Positions 1 to 7,031 of a stretch of DNA of 15,899 bases are shown in pieces. Below the pieces are notes generated by a model. The model did no database searches. It was not told the DNA's origin and saw nothing but the letters and a program-made list of their open reading frames with translations. Every line of letters begins with the position of its first letter. Positions within the stretch are counted from its first letter, which is position 1. Position numbers and translations under genes: made by a program. This stretch comes from Kiritimatiellia bacterium (GTDB lineage: Bacteria > Verrucomicrobiota > Kiritimatiellia > RFP12 > UBA1067). The stretch is from assembly GCA_904502135.1 (NCBI GenBank), contig CAJGDE010000039.1:1-15899 (forward strand), in the 5' to 3' direction.

Positions 1-933
1 AATCCGAAGGAAAGCGCGGCGATCGCGGAAGGGAAGTTTTCGAGAGAGGTTTATACGAAGACGCATCCTGAGTCGATCGAAAAGCGGTTTAAGACCCTGG
101 CGCAGGCGGGTCGCCCCATCCACCTTTCCGAGATTACAATCACCGCTCCCGATCTTTCGGAGAAGGGGCAGATGGTGCAGGCGATCATCGCGCGCAACCT
201 CTATCGCGCGTGGTTTGCGGTTGAAAACATGGACGGGATCACCTGGTGGAACGTGGTGGACGGTTGCGGTTTCCCGGGCGAGCCGGCAATGTCGGGACTC
301 TTCACGCGCGATATGAAACCCAAGACCGCGTATCTCGCGATTGATGATCTTGTCAACCGCGAGTGGAAGACTTTCGTCTCCGTGCCGGTGCGCGACGGCC
401 GCGTTTCGTTCCGCGGCTTTTGCGGGCGTTATCGCCTCTTGTGGACCTGCAGCACGTGCGGCGAGCGGCATACGCGTCTGGTGCATTTCGGGAGGAACGG
501 CGTAATGGAAACGGGCAAGGTGAAATCTTCCAATGACTGCATGGTTCCGGTCCGGAATTATACGGTCGACGGAAAGAAAGTGACACTTGCCAATGGTGAG
601 AAGTATGTCGATCTGAAAGCGATTTATCCAGAAGCTGTCGTCAAGTGGCAGTCGGGGGCGAAATGGGCTGAGTTGGAGACGCGCTTGACAGCGCCAAAGG
701 ATGGAAAGTATACTATCTTTCGGTACAATGACTTTTGGGGTGAAGTTTTCGTCAACGGTGAGAAAATAGGCTCTTTTCAAGGACCGGAAATCAAGCCTGG
801 AAGGATGAAGCTTAAACTGCGTAAGGGACTTAACGTGATCCGTCACCGCACCCGAGCGGGAAGCGGCGGAAATTGGAAGTGCGCGTTTCTCTTGCCGGTC
901 GATTCGCCGCTTAAGGAAAGTTTGTCAAAGTAA
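1..933 (+). CDS. GH10 endo-1,4-beta-xylanase-like glycoside hydrolase, C-terminal part (5' truncated by window)
   Basis: The reading frame is open from base 1 to the TAA at 931-933 and its true start lies upstream. The visible 310 residues begin inside a GH10 catalytic barrel. The segment RPIHLSEITIT (residues 38-48) matches the strand that carries the nucleophile Glu in GH10, here E44. It is followed by DGITWWNVVDG (residues 76-86) and the family's closing pattern of a 'P.AY.A...L....W' helix (about residues 104-123), then a short beta segment RGFCGRYRLLWTC typical after GH10 barrels. Residues about 170-310 form an extra beta-rich domain of unknown type (GEVFVNGEKIG, then a GLNVIRHR turn) that resembles a sugar-binding or PA14-like sandwich. 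In the family the enzyme hydrolyses internal xylan linkages; export cannot be judged because the N terminus is missing. It ends 12 bases before the LRR gene, so the two are probably co-transcribed. The acid/base Glu lies outside the window. Confidence 0.8.
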   Translation, partial: NPKESAAIAEGKFSREVYTKTHPESIEKRFKTLAQAGRPIHLSEITITAPDLSEKGQMVQAIIARNLYRAWFAVENMDGITWWNVVDGCGFPGEPAMSGLFTRDMKPKTAYLAIDDLVNREWKTFVSVPVRDGRVSFRGFCGRYRLLWTCSTCGERHTRLVHFGRNGVMETGKVKSSNDCMVPVRNYTVDGKKVTLANGEKYVDLKAIYPEAVVKWQSGAKWAELETRLTAPKDGKYTIFRYNDFWGEVFVNGEKIGSFQGPEIKPGRMKLKLRKGLNVIRHRTRAGSGGNWKCAFLLPVDSPLKESLSK

Positions 934-945
934 GGGTGTAATCAC

Positions 946-2001
946 ATGAAAAAGTTGTCTCTTGTGTCTTTTGCGATTTTCGTTTCCTTCTGTGTATACG
1001 GTAAATTCACTTACGATCCGTCGAAGGGTACGATTGTCGATGAAGTGAACGGATGGACGTTCAAGGCAGTATGTAAGAATACGGACGAACTGACGCTTCT
1101 CGGCAAAGATGGATCATTTTCGGGAGCGGCGGAGTGTCCGCTTGATCTTAGCGAGATCTATTCGGTGGACGGGAAAACGCGCTATCGGGCGGTGGATATT
1201 AGGTCGCTGCCTGCTGCGGCAAAGACGTACATCACGGCATTCATCGCACCTGAACTGACGGATATAAGCGAAGCTACTTTCATGGGATGTTCAAAACTTT
1301 CGACGGTCTCATCCCCGAAGGTGCTGCGTATTGGGAATCAGGCTTTTCAAAGTTGCACGGCGCTCAGCACTGAGTCTGTAAATGGACTCTTGCATTCGGC
1401 AGTGAAACGTCTTGGCAGTAATGACATCGCGAATCAGAAATCCCTGTTCGCTTTCTGCACGGCAATAAAAGGTCCGATCAGTTGGAATTTGCCGTCGTTG
1501 ACGACGAATGTCGTGGCGGAGTCAATGTTTAATGGTTGTTCGGCTCTGGAAGAGGTGCGCATTCTGAGCGATGTTGCCGAAATCAAGTCGGCGGCTTTTA
1601 AGAATATCGCCCCCGGCGCCTCGGTTTACATGCCGCTTGCGGCACCGGCTGTCTTCGGCGGAAATGCTGTTTGTCGCGAATCGGCACCGTACCCAAAGAT
1701 CTACCTCAAGGGGAATTACGACGCCTGGTTCAAGGTGATAGGGGTCAGTCACCAGATTCTTCCAAAGGAGCGGTTCAACGATGCGACATGGACTCCCACC
1801 ACAACCACCACAACGTATGCCAAGATGCGCGTGCGCATGTCGGCGGACACTGAGATGTGCACGACCATGAAAACCGGCAACACGATAACGGAGGTCGCGG
1901 CCAAAGACAAGAACGTGATAGCGTTTGTCGCGTTCAATGATGCAAGTTTTTGCTGGGTTCTCAAAATGCCCGAACAGGGCTTTCGTGTTATAGTGCGATG
2001 A
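946..2001 (+). CDS. Exported BspA-type leucine-rich-repeat protein
   Basis: This 351-residue protein starts with MKK and a hydrophobic stretch (residues 4-18), a probable type I signal peptide cleaved after about G19. The middle carries degenerate BspA/LRR_5 repeats, recognised by aromatic-x-x-C-x-x-L units at TFMGCSKL (111-118), AFQSCTAL (133-140) and MFNGCSAL (194-201). A Thr run (residues 283-290) separates them from a short C-terminal domain (about 291-351) that I do not recognise. BspA-type LRRs usually act outside the cell in binding surfaces, polymers or partner proteins; the ligand here is unknown. It lies between a GH10 and a GH127 gene, 12 and 27 bases away, so a role in attachment to or organisation around plant polysaccharide is plausible inference only. 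A weak SD-like TAAGGG overlaps the upstream stop. The Thr run comes from an ACC/ACA-rich tract and may vary in length. Confidence 0.72.
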   Translation: MKKLSLVSFAIFVSFCVYGKFTYDPSKGTIVDEVNGWTFKAVCKNTDELTLLGKDGSFSGAAECPLDLSEIYSVDGKTRYRAVDIRSLPAAAKTYITAFIAPELTDISEATFMGCSKLSTVSSPKVLRIGNQAFQSCTALSTESVNGLLHSAVKRLGSNDIANQKSLFAFCTAIKGPISWNLPSLTTNVVAESMFNGCSALEEVRILSDVAEIKSAAFKNIAPGASVYMPLAAPAVFGGNAVCRESAPYPKIYLKGNYDAWFKVIGVSHQILPKERFNDATWTPTTTTTTYAKMRVRMSADTEMCTTMKTGNTITEVAAKDKNVIAFVAFNDASFCWVLKMPEQGFRVIVR

Positions 2002-2028
2002 GTTGATCTTTGCAAAGGATAAGGTAGA

Positions 2029-4077
2029 ATGAAAAAATGTCTCTTAAGAAATGAGAAGATTGTTTTATCAATAATTATCTCGGCTTTGGTTTTCGCTATA
2101 TGTTCGTGCGCGTTCGCAGGGACGGATTATCCGTTTCGCGCGGCGGAGATGACCGATGTGACCGTGCGCTCGGGCTTTTGGCTGCCGCGTATTGAGACTA
2201 ATCGTCTTGTTACGATAAAGTCTGATTTTAGGCGAAGCGAAGAGACGGGGCGCATTCATAATTTCGAGGCGGCGGGACGGCGAGAGGGCAAGGGCTTTAA
2301 AGGGATTCCTTACGACGATTCCGATGTATTCAAGATTATCGAGGGTGCTTCATACACTTTGGCTACGCATCCTGACCCCGAATTAGACCGCTATCTTGAC
2401 GATCTGATTTCCAAAATCGCGAAGGCCCAGGAACCCGACGGATATCTGTACACAGCAAGAACGCTTGGGCATAACTACGGGACGAACGCGAACGGCTGTG
2501 TTGAATACAGTTTAATGGGGCCCGTCAGATGGAGCAAGCTCGTATGCAGCCATGAGCTTTACAATATTGGTCATATGTACGAGGCGGCGGTCGCCCATTA
2601 CCGGGCGACGGGCAAGCGTTCGCTTCTTGATGTTGCTGTGCGCAGCGCCGATCTCGTCGAGCGTACGTTCGGGTTCGGTTCAACTCAGCTTAAGGATCCT
2701 TCCGGCCACGAGGAGATTGAGCTTGCGCTCTGTTCACTCTATCGCGCGACGGGTGAAAAGCGTTACCTCAATCTCGCGAAAACGTTTCTCGATTTGAGAG
2801 GGCGCGGCGATTTGCGCTCTGAAACATGGGGCGTTCCCGTTCAGGATCATCTGCCCGTGACGGAGCAGCGCGAGGCGGTAGGACACGCCGTCCGCGCCGG
2901 GTATCTCTATTGCGGCATGGCGGACGTCGCCGCGCTTACGGGGGATAAGTCGTATGTTAAGGCGATCGATGCCATCTGGGAGAATGTCGTATCGAAGAAG
3001 CTCCATCTGAACGGCGGCATCGGGGCGCGCAAACGCGTCGAGTACGCCGACAAGAGCCGCGGCGTCGCCTTCGAGGCGATGGGCGATAATTACGATCTTC
3101 CGAACGAGAAAGCGTATCTGGAAACGTGCGCGGCTATCGGCAACGCGCTCTGGAATCAGCGTATGTTTTTAATGAGCGGTGACGCTAAGTATATCGACAT
3201 ATTGGAGCGCGTAATCTACAATGGGTTTTTAAGCGGCATCTCGCTTAAGGGGGACGAATTCTTTTATCCCAATCCGCTCGCCTCGAAGGGTGATTACAAG
3301 CGCTCTAAATGGTTCAGCACATCTTGCTGCCCTGTGAATATCGCACGGTTTATACCCCAGATTCCACAGTTTGCGTATGCGACGAAAGATGATTCGGCGT
3401 ATGTGAATCTTTTTATTGAGAGCGAAGCGAAACTGAAACTTAAGTCCGGCGAAATCAAACTCTCTCAGAAGACGGACTATCCCTGGAACGGCACCATCAA
3501 GATAACCGTCGACGATATAAAAACACTAAACTCTAAACTCCCGACTCTGAACTCTAAACTTTATATCCGTATTCCCGGCTGGTGTGTCGGTAGGCCCGTG
3601 CCGAGCGAACTCTATGTGCACACCAACCCGGGCAGCATAAAAGATTTTACGGTAAAACTCAACGGCAGACCATATTCTTTTTCATCTGAAAAAGGGTACT
3701 GTCGGATTGAGCGCGAGTGGAAAAAGGGCGATACGGTGGAAGTTGTCATGAATATGCCGGTTCGACGCATAAAGGCTCATGACTCGGTAAAACAGAATAT
3801 CGGCAGACTCGCGGTTGAGCGCGGTCCTATCGTCTACTGCGCTGAAGGGTTCGATAACGAAGGACGCGTTCTCAATAAGGCGATTGCGTCTGACACCGCA
3901 TTTACACGAACGACTTGCGATATTCTCGGGAATCGCTATCCCGCTTTTTCGACAGCGGCGAAAGTCGTTTCAGGGGAAAACAAAGGTGAAAAGTGTGAAC
4001 TTAAATTAATTCCATATTTCGCTTGGTGCCATCGTGCCCCCGGTAACGAGATGCAGACCTGGATACCCGTGGAATAG
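2029..4077 (+). CDS. GH127 (DUF1680) beta-L-arabinofuranosidase, exported
   Basis: This 682-residue protein is close to the family's usual length. GH127 enzymes remove beta-L-arabinofuranosyl residues using a cysteine nucleophile held by zinc, as described for Bifidobacterium HypBA1. The sequence shows the (alpha/alpha)6 barrel signatures: IHNFEAAG (76-83), AQEPDGYL (133-140), HELYNIGHMYEAAVAHY (175-191), PSGHEEIELAL (224-234), AVGHAVRAGYLY (283-294) and GGIG (329-332). E349 lies 16 residues before E365, as the HypBA1 acid/base Glu does before its zinc-ligand Glu. E365 and C367 (in ETCAAI) and C433-C434 (in SCCPVN) match the zinc ligands and nucleophile, so it should be active. The N terminus (residues 11-30, ending CAFA before G31) is a signal peptide. 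AAGGATAAGGT lies before the ATG. A candidate extended -10 (TG-T-TATAGT, 1986-1994) inside the end of the LRR gene could give it its own promoter. A repeat-derived stretch at about residues 499-511 is described separately. Confidence 0.93.
   Translation: MKKCLLRNEKIVLSIIISALVFAICSCAFAGTDYPFRAAEMTDVTVRSGFWLPRIETNRLVTIKSDFRRSEETGRIHNFEAAGRREGKGFKGIPYDDSDVFKIIEGASYTLATHPDPELDRYLDDLISKIAKAQEPDGYLYTARTLGHNYGTNANGCVEYSLMGPVRWSKLVCSHELYNIGHMYEAAVAHYRATGKRSLLDVAVRSADLVERTFGFGSTQLKDPSGHEEIELALCSLYRATGEKRYLNLAKTFLDLRGRGDLRSETWGVPVQDHLPVTEQREAVGHAVRAGYLYCGMADVAALTGDKSYVKAIDAIWENVVSKKLHLNGGIGARKRVEYADKSRGVAFEAMGDNYDLPNEKAYLETCAAIGNALWNQRMFLMSGDAKYIDILERVIYNGFLSGISLKGDEFFYPNPLASKGDYKRSKWFSTSCCPVNIARFIPQIPQFAYATKDDSAYVNLFIESEAKLKLKSGEIKLSQKTDYPWNGTIKITVDDIKTLNSKLPTLNSKLYIRIPGWCVGRPVPSELYVHTNPGSIKDFTVKLNGRPYSFSSEKGYCRIEREWKKGDTVEVVMNMPVRRIKAHDSVKQNIGRLAVERGPIVYCAEGFDNEGRVLNKAIASDTAFTRTTCDILGNRYPAFSTAAKVVSGENKGEKCELKLIPYFAWCHRAPGNEMQTWIPVE
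3526..3560 (+). repeat. Heptanucleotide tandem repeat, 5 copies of CTAAACT-like units
   Basis: Five consecutive 7-base units can be read: CTAAACT, CTAAACT, CCCGACT, CTGAACT, CTAAACT. Three are identical and the other two differ by one and three bases. The array is 35 bases and lies wholly inside the GH127 coding frame, giving the low-complexity peptide TLNSKLPTLNSKL between the catalytic barrel and the conserved LYIRIPGW strand. Heptamer arrays of this kind are known as short tandemly repeated sequences in several bacterial groups. Here the reading frame stays open through it. Confidence 0.85.
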
Positions 4078-4100
4078 GCTTCGTGAAAGACAGCGTAGTT

Positions 4101-5180
4101 TTAATTTTTAGGGAATGTTTCACCTGGGATGTATTGCGGGCTGATCACTGTGTTCGATGAGAGGCGTTTCTTGTTGAGGAACGCGAGGATGTGACGTGCG
4201 AATATCCGGCCCGCTTCGAATGGGTCGATTTCTATGCATGCGAGAGTCTTGCGCCAGAAGGGACCTTCGCCTTTGTTTGACCAAGTGACGATTTTGACAT
4301 CGTGCGGGATGTCAATACCGTTTTCAACTAAAGCCAGGAGTGCTGATTGGCATGCGAAATTATCGTTGAAGTAAAGAACATCAGGTAGCCAAGTTTTGCC
4401 ATGCTTCTTTATGCGGTTGTAGAAAGTGTTGGTAGTCGCTTTTGATATAGCTTCGATGTTGCCGCGTTTAACAATTGGCCAGCGGACGCATTTTATGCCG
4501 TTCTTTTTGAACGCATCTTTCGCATCCGCAAGCTTGCTTCCGACTGTTACTTCAATAACCTTTTTAACGCCAGCTTCTTTGCAGTGTTCTACAAAGTCAT
4601 CAATCGCTTTTGAACAATCAAGATTAACAGAGGTGATGGCTTCAAGGCATGAGCCGAAGGTGATGAAGGGTTTTCCGCTTTTGGCGATATGATCGACAAC
4701 TTCTTTAGAGGAATCAGTTGAGACAACGAGCGAAATAGGTCCTGACAGGACCGAATCAAGATGGGCGAAGTCATAACTGCCTGCGATTTCGCAACCGAAA
4801 GGCACATATGAAACTAGATATCTCTGCTCCATTAAAGCTTGGCGAAGGGCGCCTGTCATTGCGGATAAAAGGTAGTTTTCTCTGACTTCCAAAGAGGCAA
4901 TGACGATATGTCCGCGCCAGGAACTTTTTTGTGTAGTATCAAGAACGATTGTGCCTACTCTGCGGCGTAGAACAACATAGCCTTGTGCGGAAAGTCTCCG
5001 AAACGCTTCACGCACCACAATCATACAAGCGCCTGTTTCTTTTGAAATCTCTTTAAAGCTCGGAAGAGTGTCTCCCGGGCGCAAAAATCCCGATTCAATG
5101 GACTTTTTGACTCCATCGACCAATTGATTGGTAAGAGAGATTCCGCATTCTCTTGTGATTGTGAAAGGCAGTTTTTTCAT
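4101..5180 (-). CDS. GntR-type winged-helix regulator with LacI-like sugar-binding domain (AraR-type architecture)
   Basis: The N-terminal 75-80 residues form a GntR winged helix: LTNQLVDGVKKSIESGFLRPGD, then a recognition region FKEISKETGACMIVVREAFRRL and the wing VVLRRRVGTIVL. The rest (about 90-355) is a LacI/periplasmic-binding-protein fold. It ends in the usual LacI-type pattern of PDVLYFNDNFACQSALLALVENG, then IDIPHDVKIVTW and a C-terminal EAGRIFARHIL helix. This arrangement and length match AraR of Bacillus, which releases DNA when arabinose binds; the true ligand here is unknown. It is convergent with the GH127 gene (23 bases apart) and divergent from proS, so control of the GH10-LRR-GH127 cluster is a reasonable inference. 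Two ATGs are possible, at 5189 and 5180. I prefer 5180, because an extended -10 (TGG-TACAAT) abuts the upstream ATG and would start transcription about 3 bases before the second. Neither ATG has a good SD. Confidence 0.88.
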   Translation of the reverse strand: MKKLPFTITRECGISLTNQLVDGVKKSIESGFLRPGDTLPSFKEISKETGACMIVVREAFRRLSAQGYVVLRRRVGTIVLDTTQKSSWRGHIVIASLEVRENYLLSAMTGALRQALMEQRYLVSYVPFGCEIAGSYDFAHLDSVLSGPISLVVSTDSSKEVVDHIAKSGKPFITFGSCLEAITSVNLDCSKAIDDFVEHCKEAGVKKVIEVTVGSKLADAKDAFKKNGIKCVRWPIVKRGNIEAISKATTNTFYNRIKKHGKTWLPDVLYFNDNFACQSALLALVENGIDIPHDVKIVTWSNKGEGPFWRKTLACIEIDPFEAGRIFARHILAFLNKKRLSSNTVISPQYIPGETFPKN

Positions 5181-5189
5181 TTTGGACAT

Positions 5190-5198
5190 ATTGTACCA
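5190..5198 (-). promoter_or_regulatory. Extended -10 promoter for the GntR/LacI-type regulator
   Basis: On the minus strand the bases read TGG then TACAAT, an extended -10 with no recognisable -35 at 16-18 bases. Transcription would start near 5183, three bases before the ATG at 5180. A second TATAAT (minus strand, 5225-5220) lies further up and would give a leader of about 24-33 bases, so two promoters are possible. Confidence 0.45.
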
Positions 5199-5283
5199 AA
5201 AAGTTTTGTCTATGGCACTATTATATGTTCTACACCTTAATTGTCGGCCATTACGATTATGTAAGCCGCAAAGGGGAAAATAA

Positions 5284-5292
5284 TGTTATAAT
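5284..5292 (+). promoter_or_regulatory. Extended -10 promoter for proS, near-leaderless
   Basis: The sequence TG-T-TATAAT is a perfect extended -10 and ends 9 bases before the proS ATG at 5302. The expected start of transcription is about 5299, leaving a leader of about 3 bases. No SD lies upstream of the ATG and no clear -35 is present. The proS start itself is firm, because the distance from M1 to the conserved PQDAE/PADAE segment equals that in E. coli ProS. Confidence 0.6.
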
Positions 5293-5301
5293 ATATGCAT
5301 T

Positions 5302-7014
5302 ATGAAATGGACTAAAACACTCATACAGACCCTGCGTGAAAATCCGCAGGATGCCGAAATCGATTCACACAAGCTTTTAATGCGTGCGGGGCTCTGCCGC
5401 AAGACGGCAGCAGGGCTTTTCTCGTTTATGCCTCTTGGTATGCGCTCTCTCAAGAAGATTGAGAATATTGTTCGCGAAGAAATGGATGCGGCCGGGGCGA
5501 ACGAAATTTTAATGCCGGCTCTTCAACCTTCCGAGCTTTGGCGCAAAACGGGGCGCTGGGACGCGATGGGTGCGAATATGTTCAGACTTAAGGACCGCGC
5601 CGAGCATGAAATGGCGATGGGGCCTACGGCTGAAGAGGAAGTGACGGATCTGATGACCAATATTATTTCATCGTACCGTCAGCTTCCGCTTAACGTCTAC
5701 CAGATTCAGACGAAGTTCCGCGACGAGACGCGGCCGAGATTTGGGCTTATGCGCTCAAAAGAGTTCATCATGAAAGACGGCTACAGTTTTGACGTTGACG
5801 CCGAAGCGGCCGACAAGACATACTGGACGATGTATCACGCCTATGAGCGCATTTTCGACCGCTGCGGGCTTAAGGCTACGCCTGTTTCGGCCGACGGCGG
5901 TGATATGGGCGATTCGATGACGCATGAATTTCATGCGCTTGCCGATGCCGGCGAGGATGCGATTGCGTTTTGTGACGGCTGCGGTTATGCAGCTAATACC
6001 GAGAAGGCGGAGCGCACGGCAAAGATCGTTTATGAAAAGGTCGATTCTCCCGCTGAGGAGGTGGCGACTCCCGGAGCGAAGAGCATAGCCGAGGTAGCTT
6101 CGTTTATGAATCTTCCGGCTGATGCGTTCGTCAAATCTCTTGTTTATGCCGCCGATGGCGAATACGTTATGGTGTGTGTGCCGGGAGATCGCGATGTGAA
6201 CGAGGTTAAGCTTAAACGTTATCTTGGTGTCAAAACTCTTGAAATGGCGGATTATGCGGCTGTTCGCGAGGTTACCGGCGCAGGTGTAGGCTCTGTAGGC
6301 CCTGTAAAGCCGCTTAAAGCCGATATTCGCATCGTTGCGGATTCATCGCTTGAGGGAGCCTCGGGCAGAATTGTCGGCGCCAACAAAGACGACTATCATC
6401 TTAAGAATGTCGATTTCGCGCGTGACACCAACATTTCAGGTTATGCCGATTTGGTTATCGTCCGAGACGGCGATGTTTGCGCCAAGTGCGGAAAGACGAT
6501 TTCGCTTAAACGCGGTATTGAAGTGGGCCAGGTTTTCAAGCTCGGCACGAAATACACGAAGGCCTTCAACACCGTTTACAAAGACGAAAATGCGGTTGAA
6601 ACTCTCTGCATAATGGGTTGCTACGGCGTGGGCGTTTCTCGCACTCTCCAGGCTGTTATCGAGCAGAGCCACGACAAGGACGGCATCATTTGGCCCGCGT
6701 CGGTCGCTCCGTATCAGGTCGTTATCGAAAATCTCGATCCGTCGGTTGAAGATGTTACGAAGGTTGCAGACGATCTCGAAGCCGCTCTTGAGGCACTCGG
6801 CATTGATGTCATTGTCGACGATCGCGAAGAGCGTCCCGGGGTCAAGTTTAAAGATGCGGATTTGATCGGCTTCCCGGTGCGCGTCGTGGTCGGCGCGAAG
6901 GGGCTTGCCAACGGAGGCGTCGAGATCAAGCGCCGCGCCGACGACAAGTCCAAGATGAAAGTCGTGGCGGTAGCTGAAGCCGTAGAGAACATCAAAGCCT
7001 TGCTTGCTGAATAA
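5302..7014 (+). CDS. proS: Prolyl-tRNA synthetase, bacterial type with editing domain
   Basis: This cytoplasmic class IIa enzyme charges tRNA-Pro with proline. At 570 residues it is almost the length of E. coli ProS (572). Visible parts in order: the N-terminal DAEIDSHKLLMRAG (18-30); motif 1 region GLFSFMPLGMRSLKKIENIVREEM; the PTAEEEV loop (108-114); motif 2 around KFRDETRPRFGLMRSKEFIMKD (138-159); an inserted YbaK-like editing domain (about 240-385) that hydrolyses mischarged Ala-tRNA-Pro, with GRIVGANKDDYHLKNV; motif 3 YGVGVSRTLQAVIEQ (441-455); and a C-terminal anticodon-binding domain from about 470. Two CxxC pairs (224/227 and 393/396) flank the editing domain and may bind zinc, as in many bacterial ProS. 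It is divergent from the regulator and followed after 17 bases by the cstA-like gene, probably one transcript. Confidence 0.97.
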   Translation: MKWTKTLIQTLRENPQDAEIDSHKLLMRAGLCRKTAAGLFSFMPLGMRSLKKIENIVREEMDAAGANEILMPALQPSELWRKTGRWDAMGANMFRLKDRAEHEMAMGPTAEEEVTDLMTNIISSYRQLPLNVYQIQTKFRDETRPRFGLMRSKEFIMKDGYSFDVDAEAADKTYWTMYHAYERIFDRCGLKATPVSADGGDMGDSMTHEFHALADAGEDAIAFCDGCGYAANTEKAERTAKIVYEKVDSPAEEVATPGAKSIAEVASFMNLPADAFVKSLVYAADGEYVMVCVPGDRDVNEVKLKRYLGVKTLEMADYAAVREVTGAGVGSVGPVKPLKADIRIVADSSLEGASGRIVGANKDDYHLKNVDFARDTNISGYADLVIVRDGDVCAKCGKTISLKRGIEVGQVFKLGTKYTKAFNTVYKDENAVETLCIMGCYGVGVSRTLQAVIEQSHDKDGIIWPASVAPYQVVIENLDPSVEDVTKVADDLEAALEALGIDVIVDDREERPGVKFKDADLIGFPVRVVVGAKGLANGGVEIKRRADDKSKMKVVAVAEAVENIKALLAE

Positions 7015-7031
7015 CATACGGAGTCTTACTT

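Noticed and set aside
4078..4100. Terminator between the convergent GH127 and regulator genes
   Set aside because: The 23-base gap shows no hairpin; only an AT-rich run is present.
6436..7017. 193-codon open frame on the minus strand inside proS
   Set aside because: Antisense to the conserved ProS C-terminal region; protein is low-plausibility and lacks motifs.
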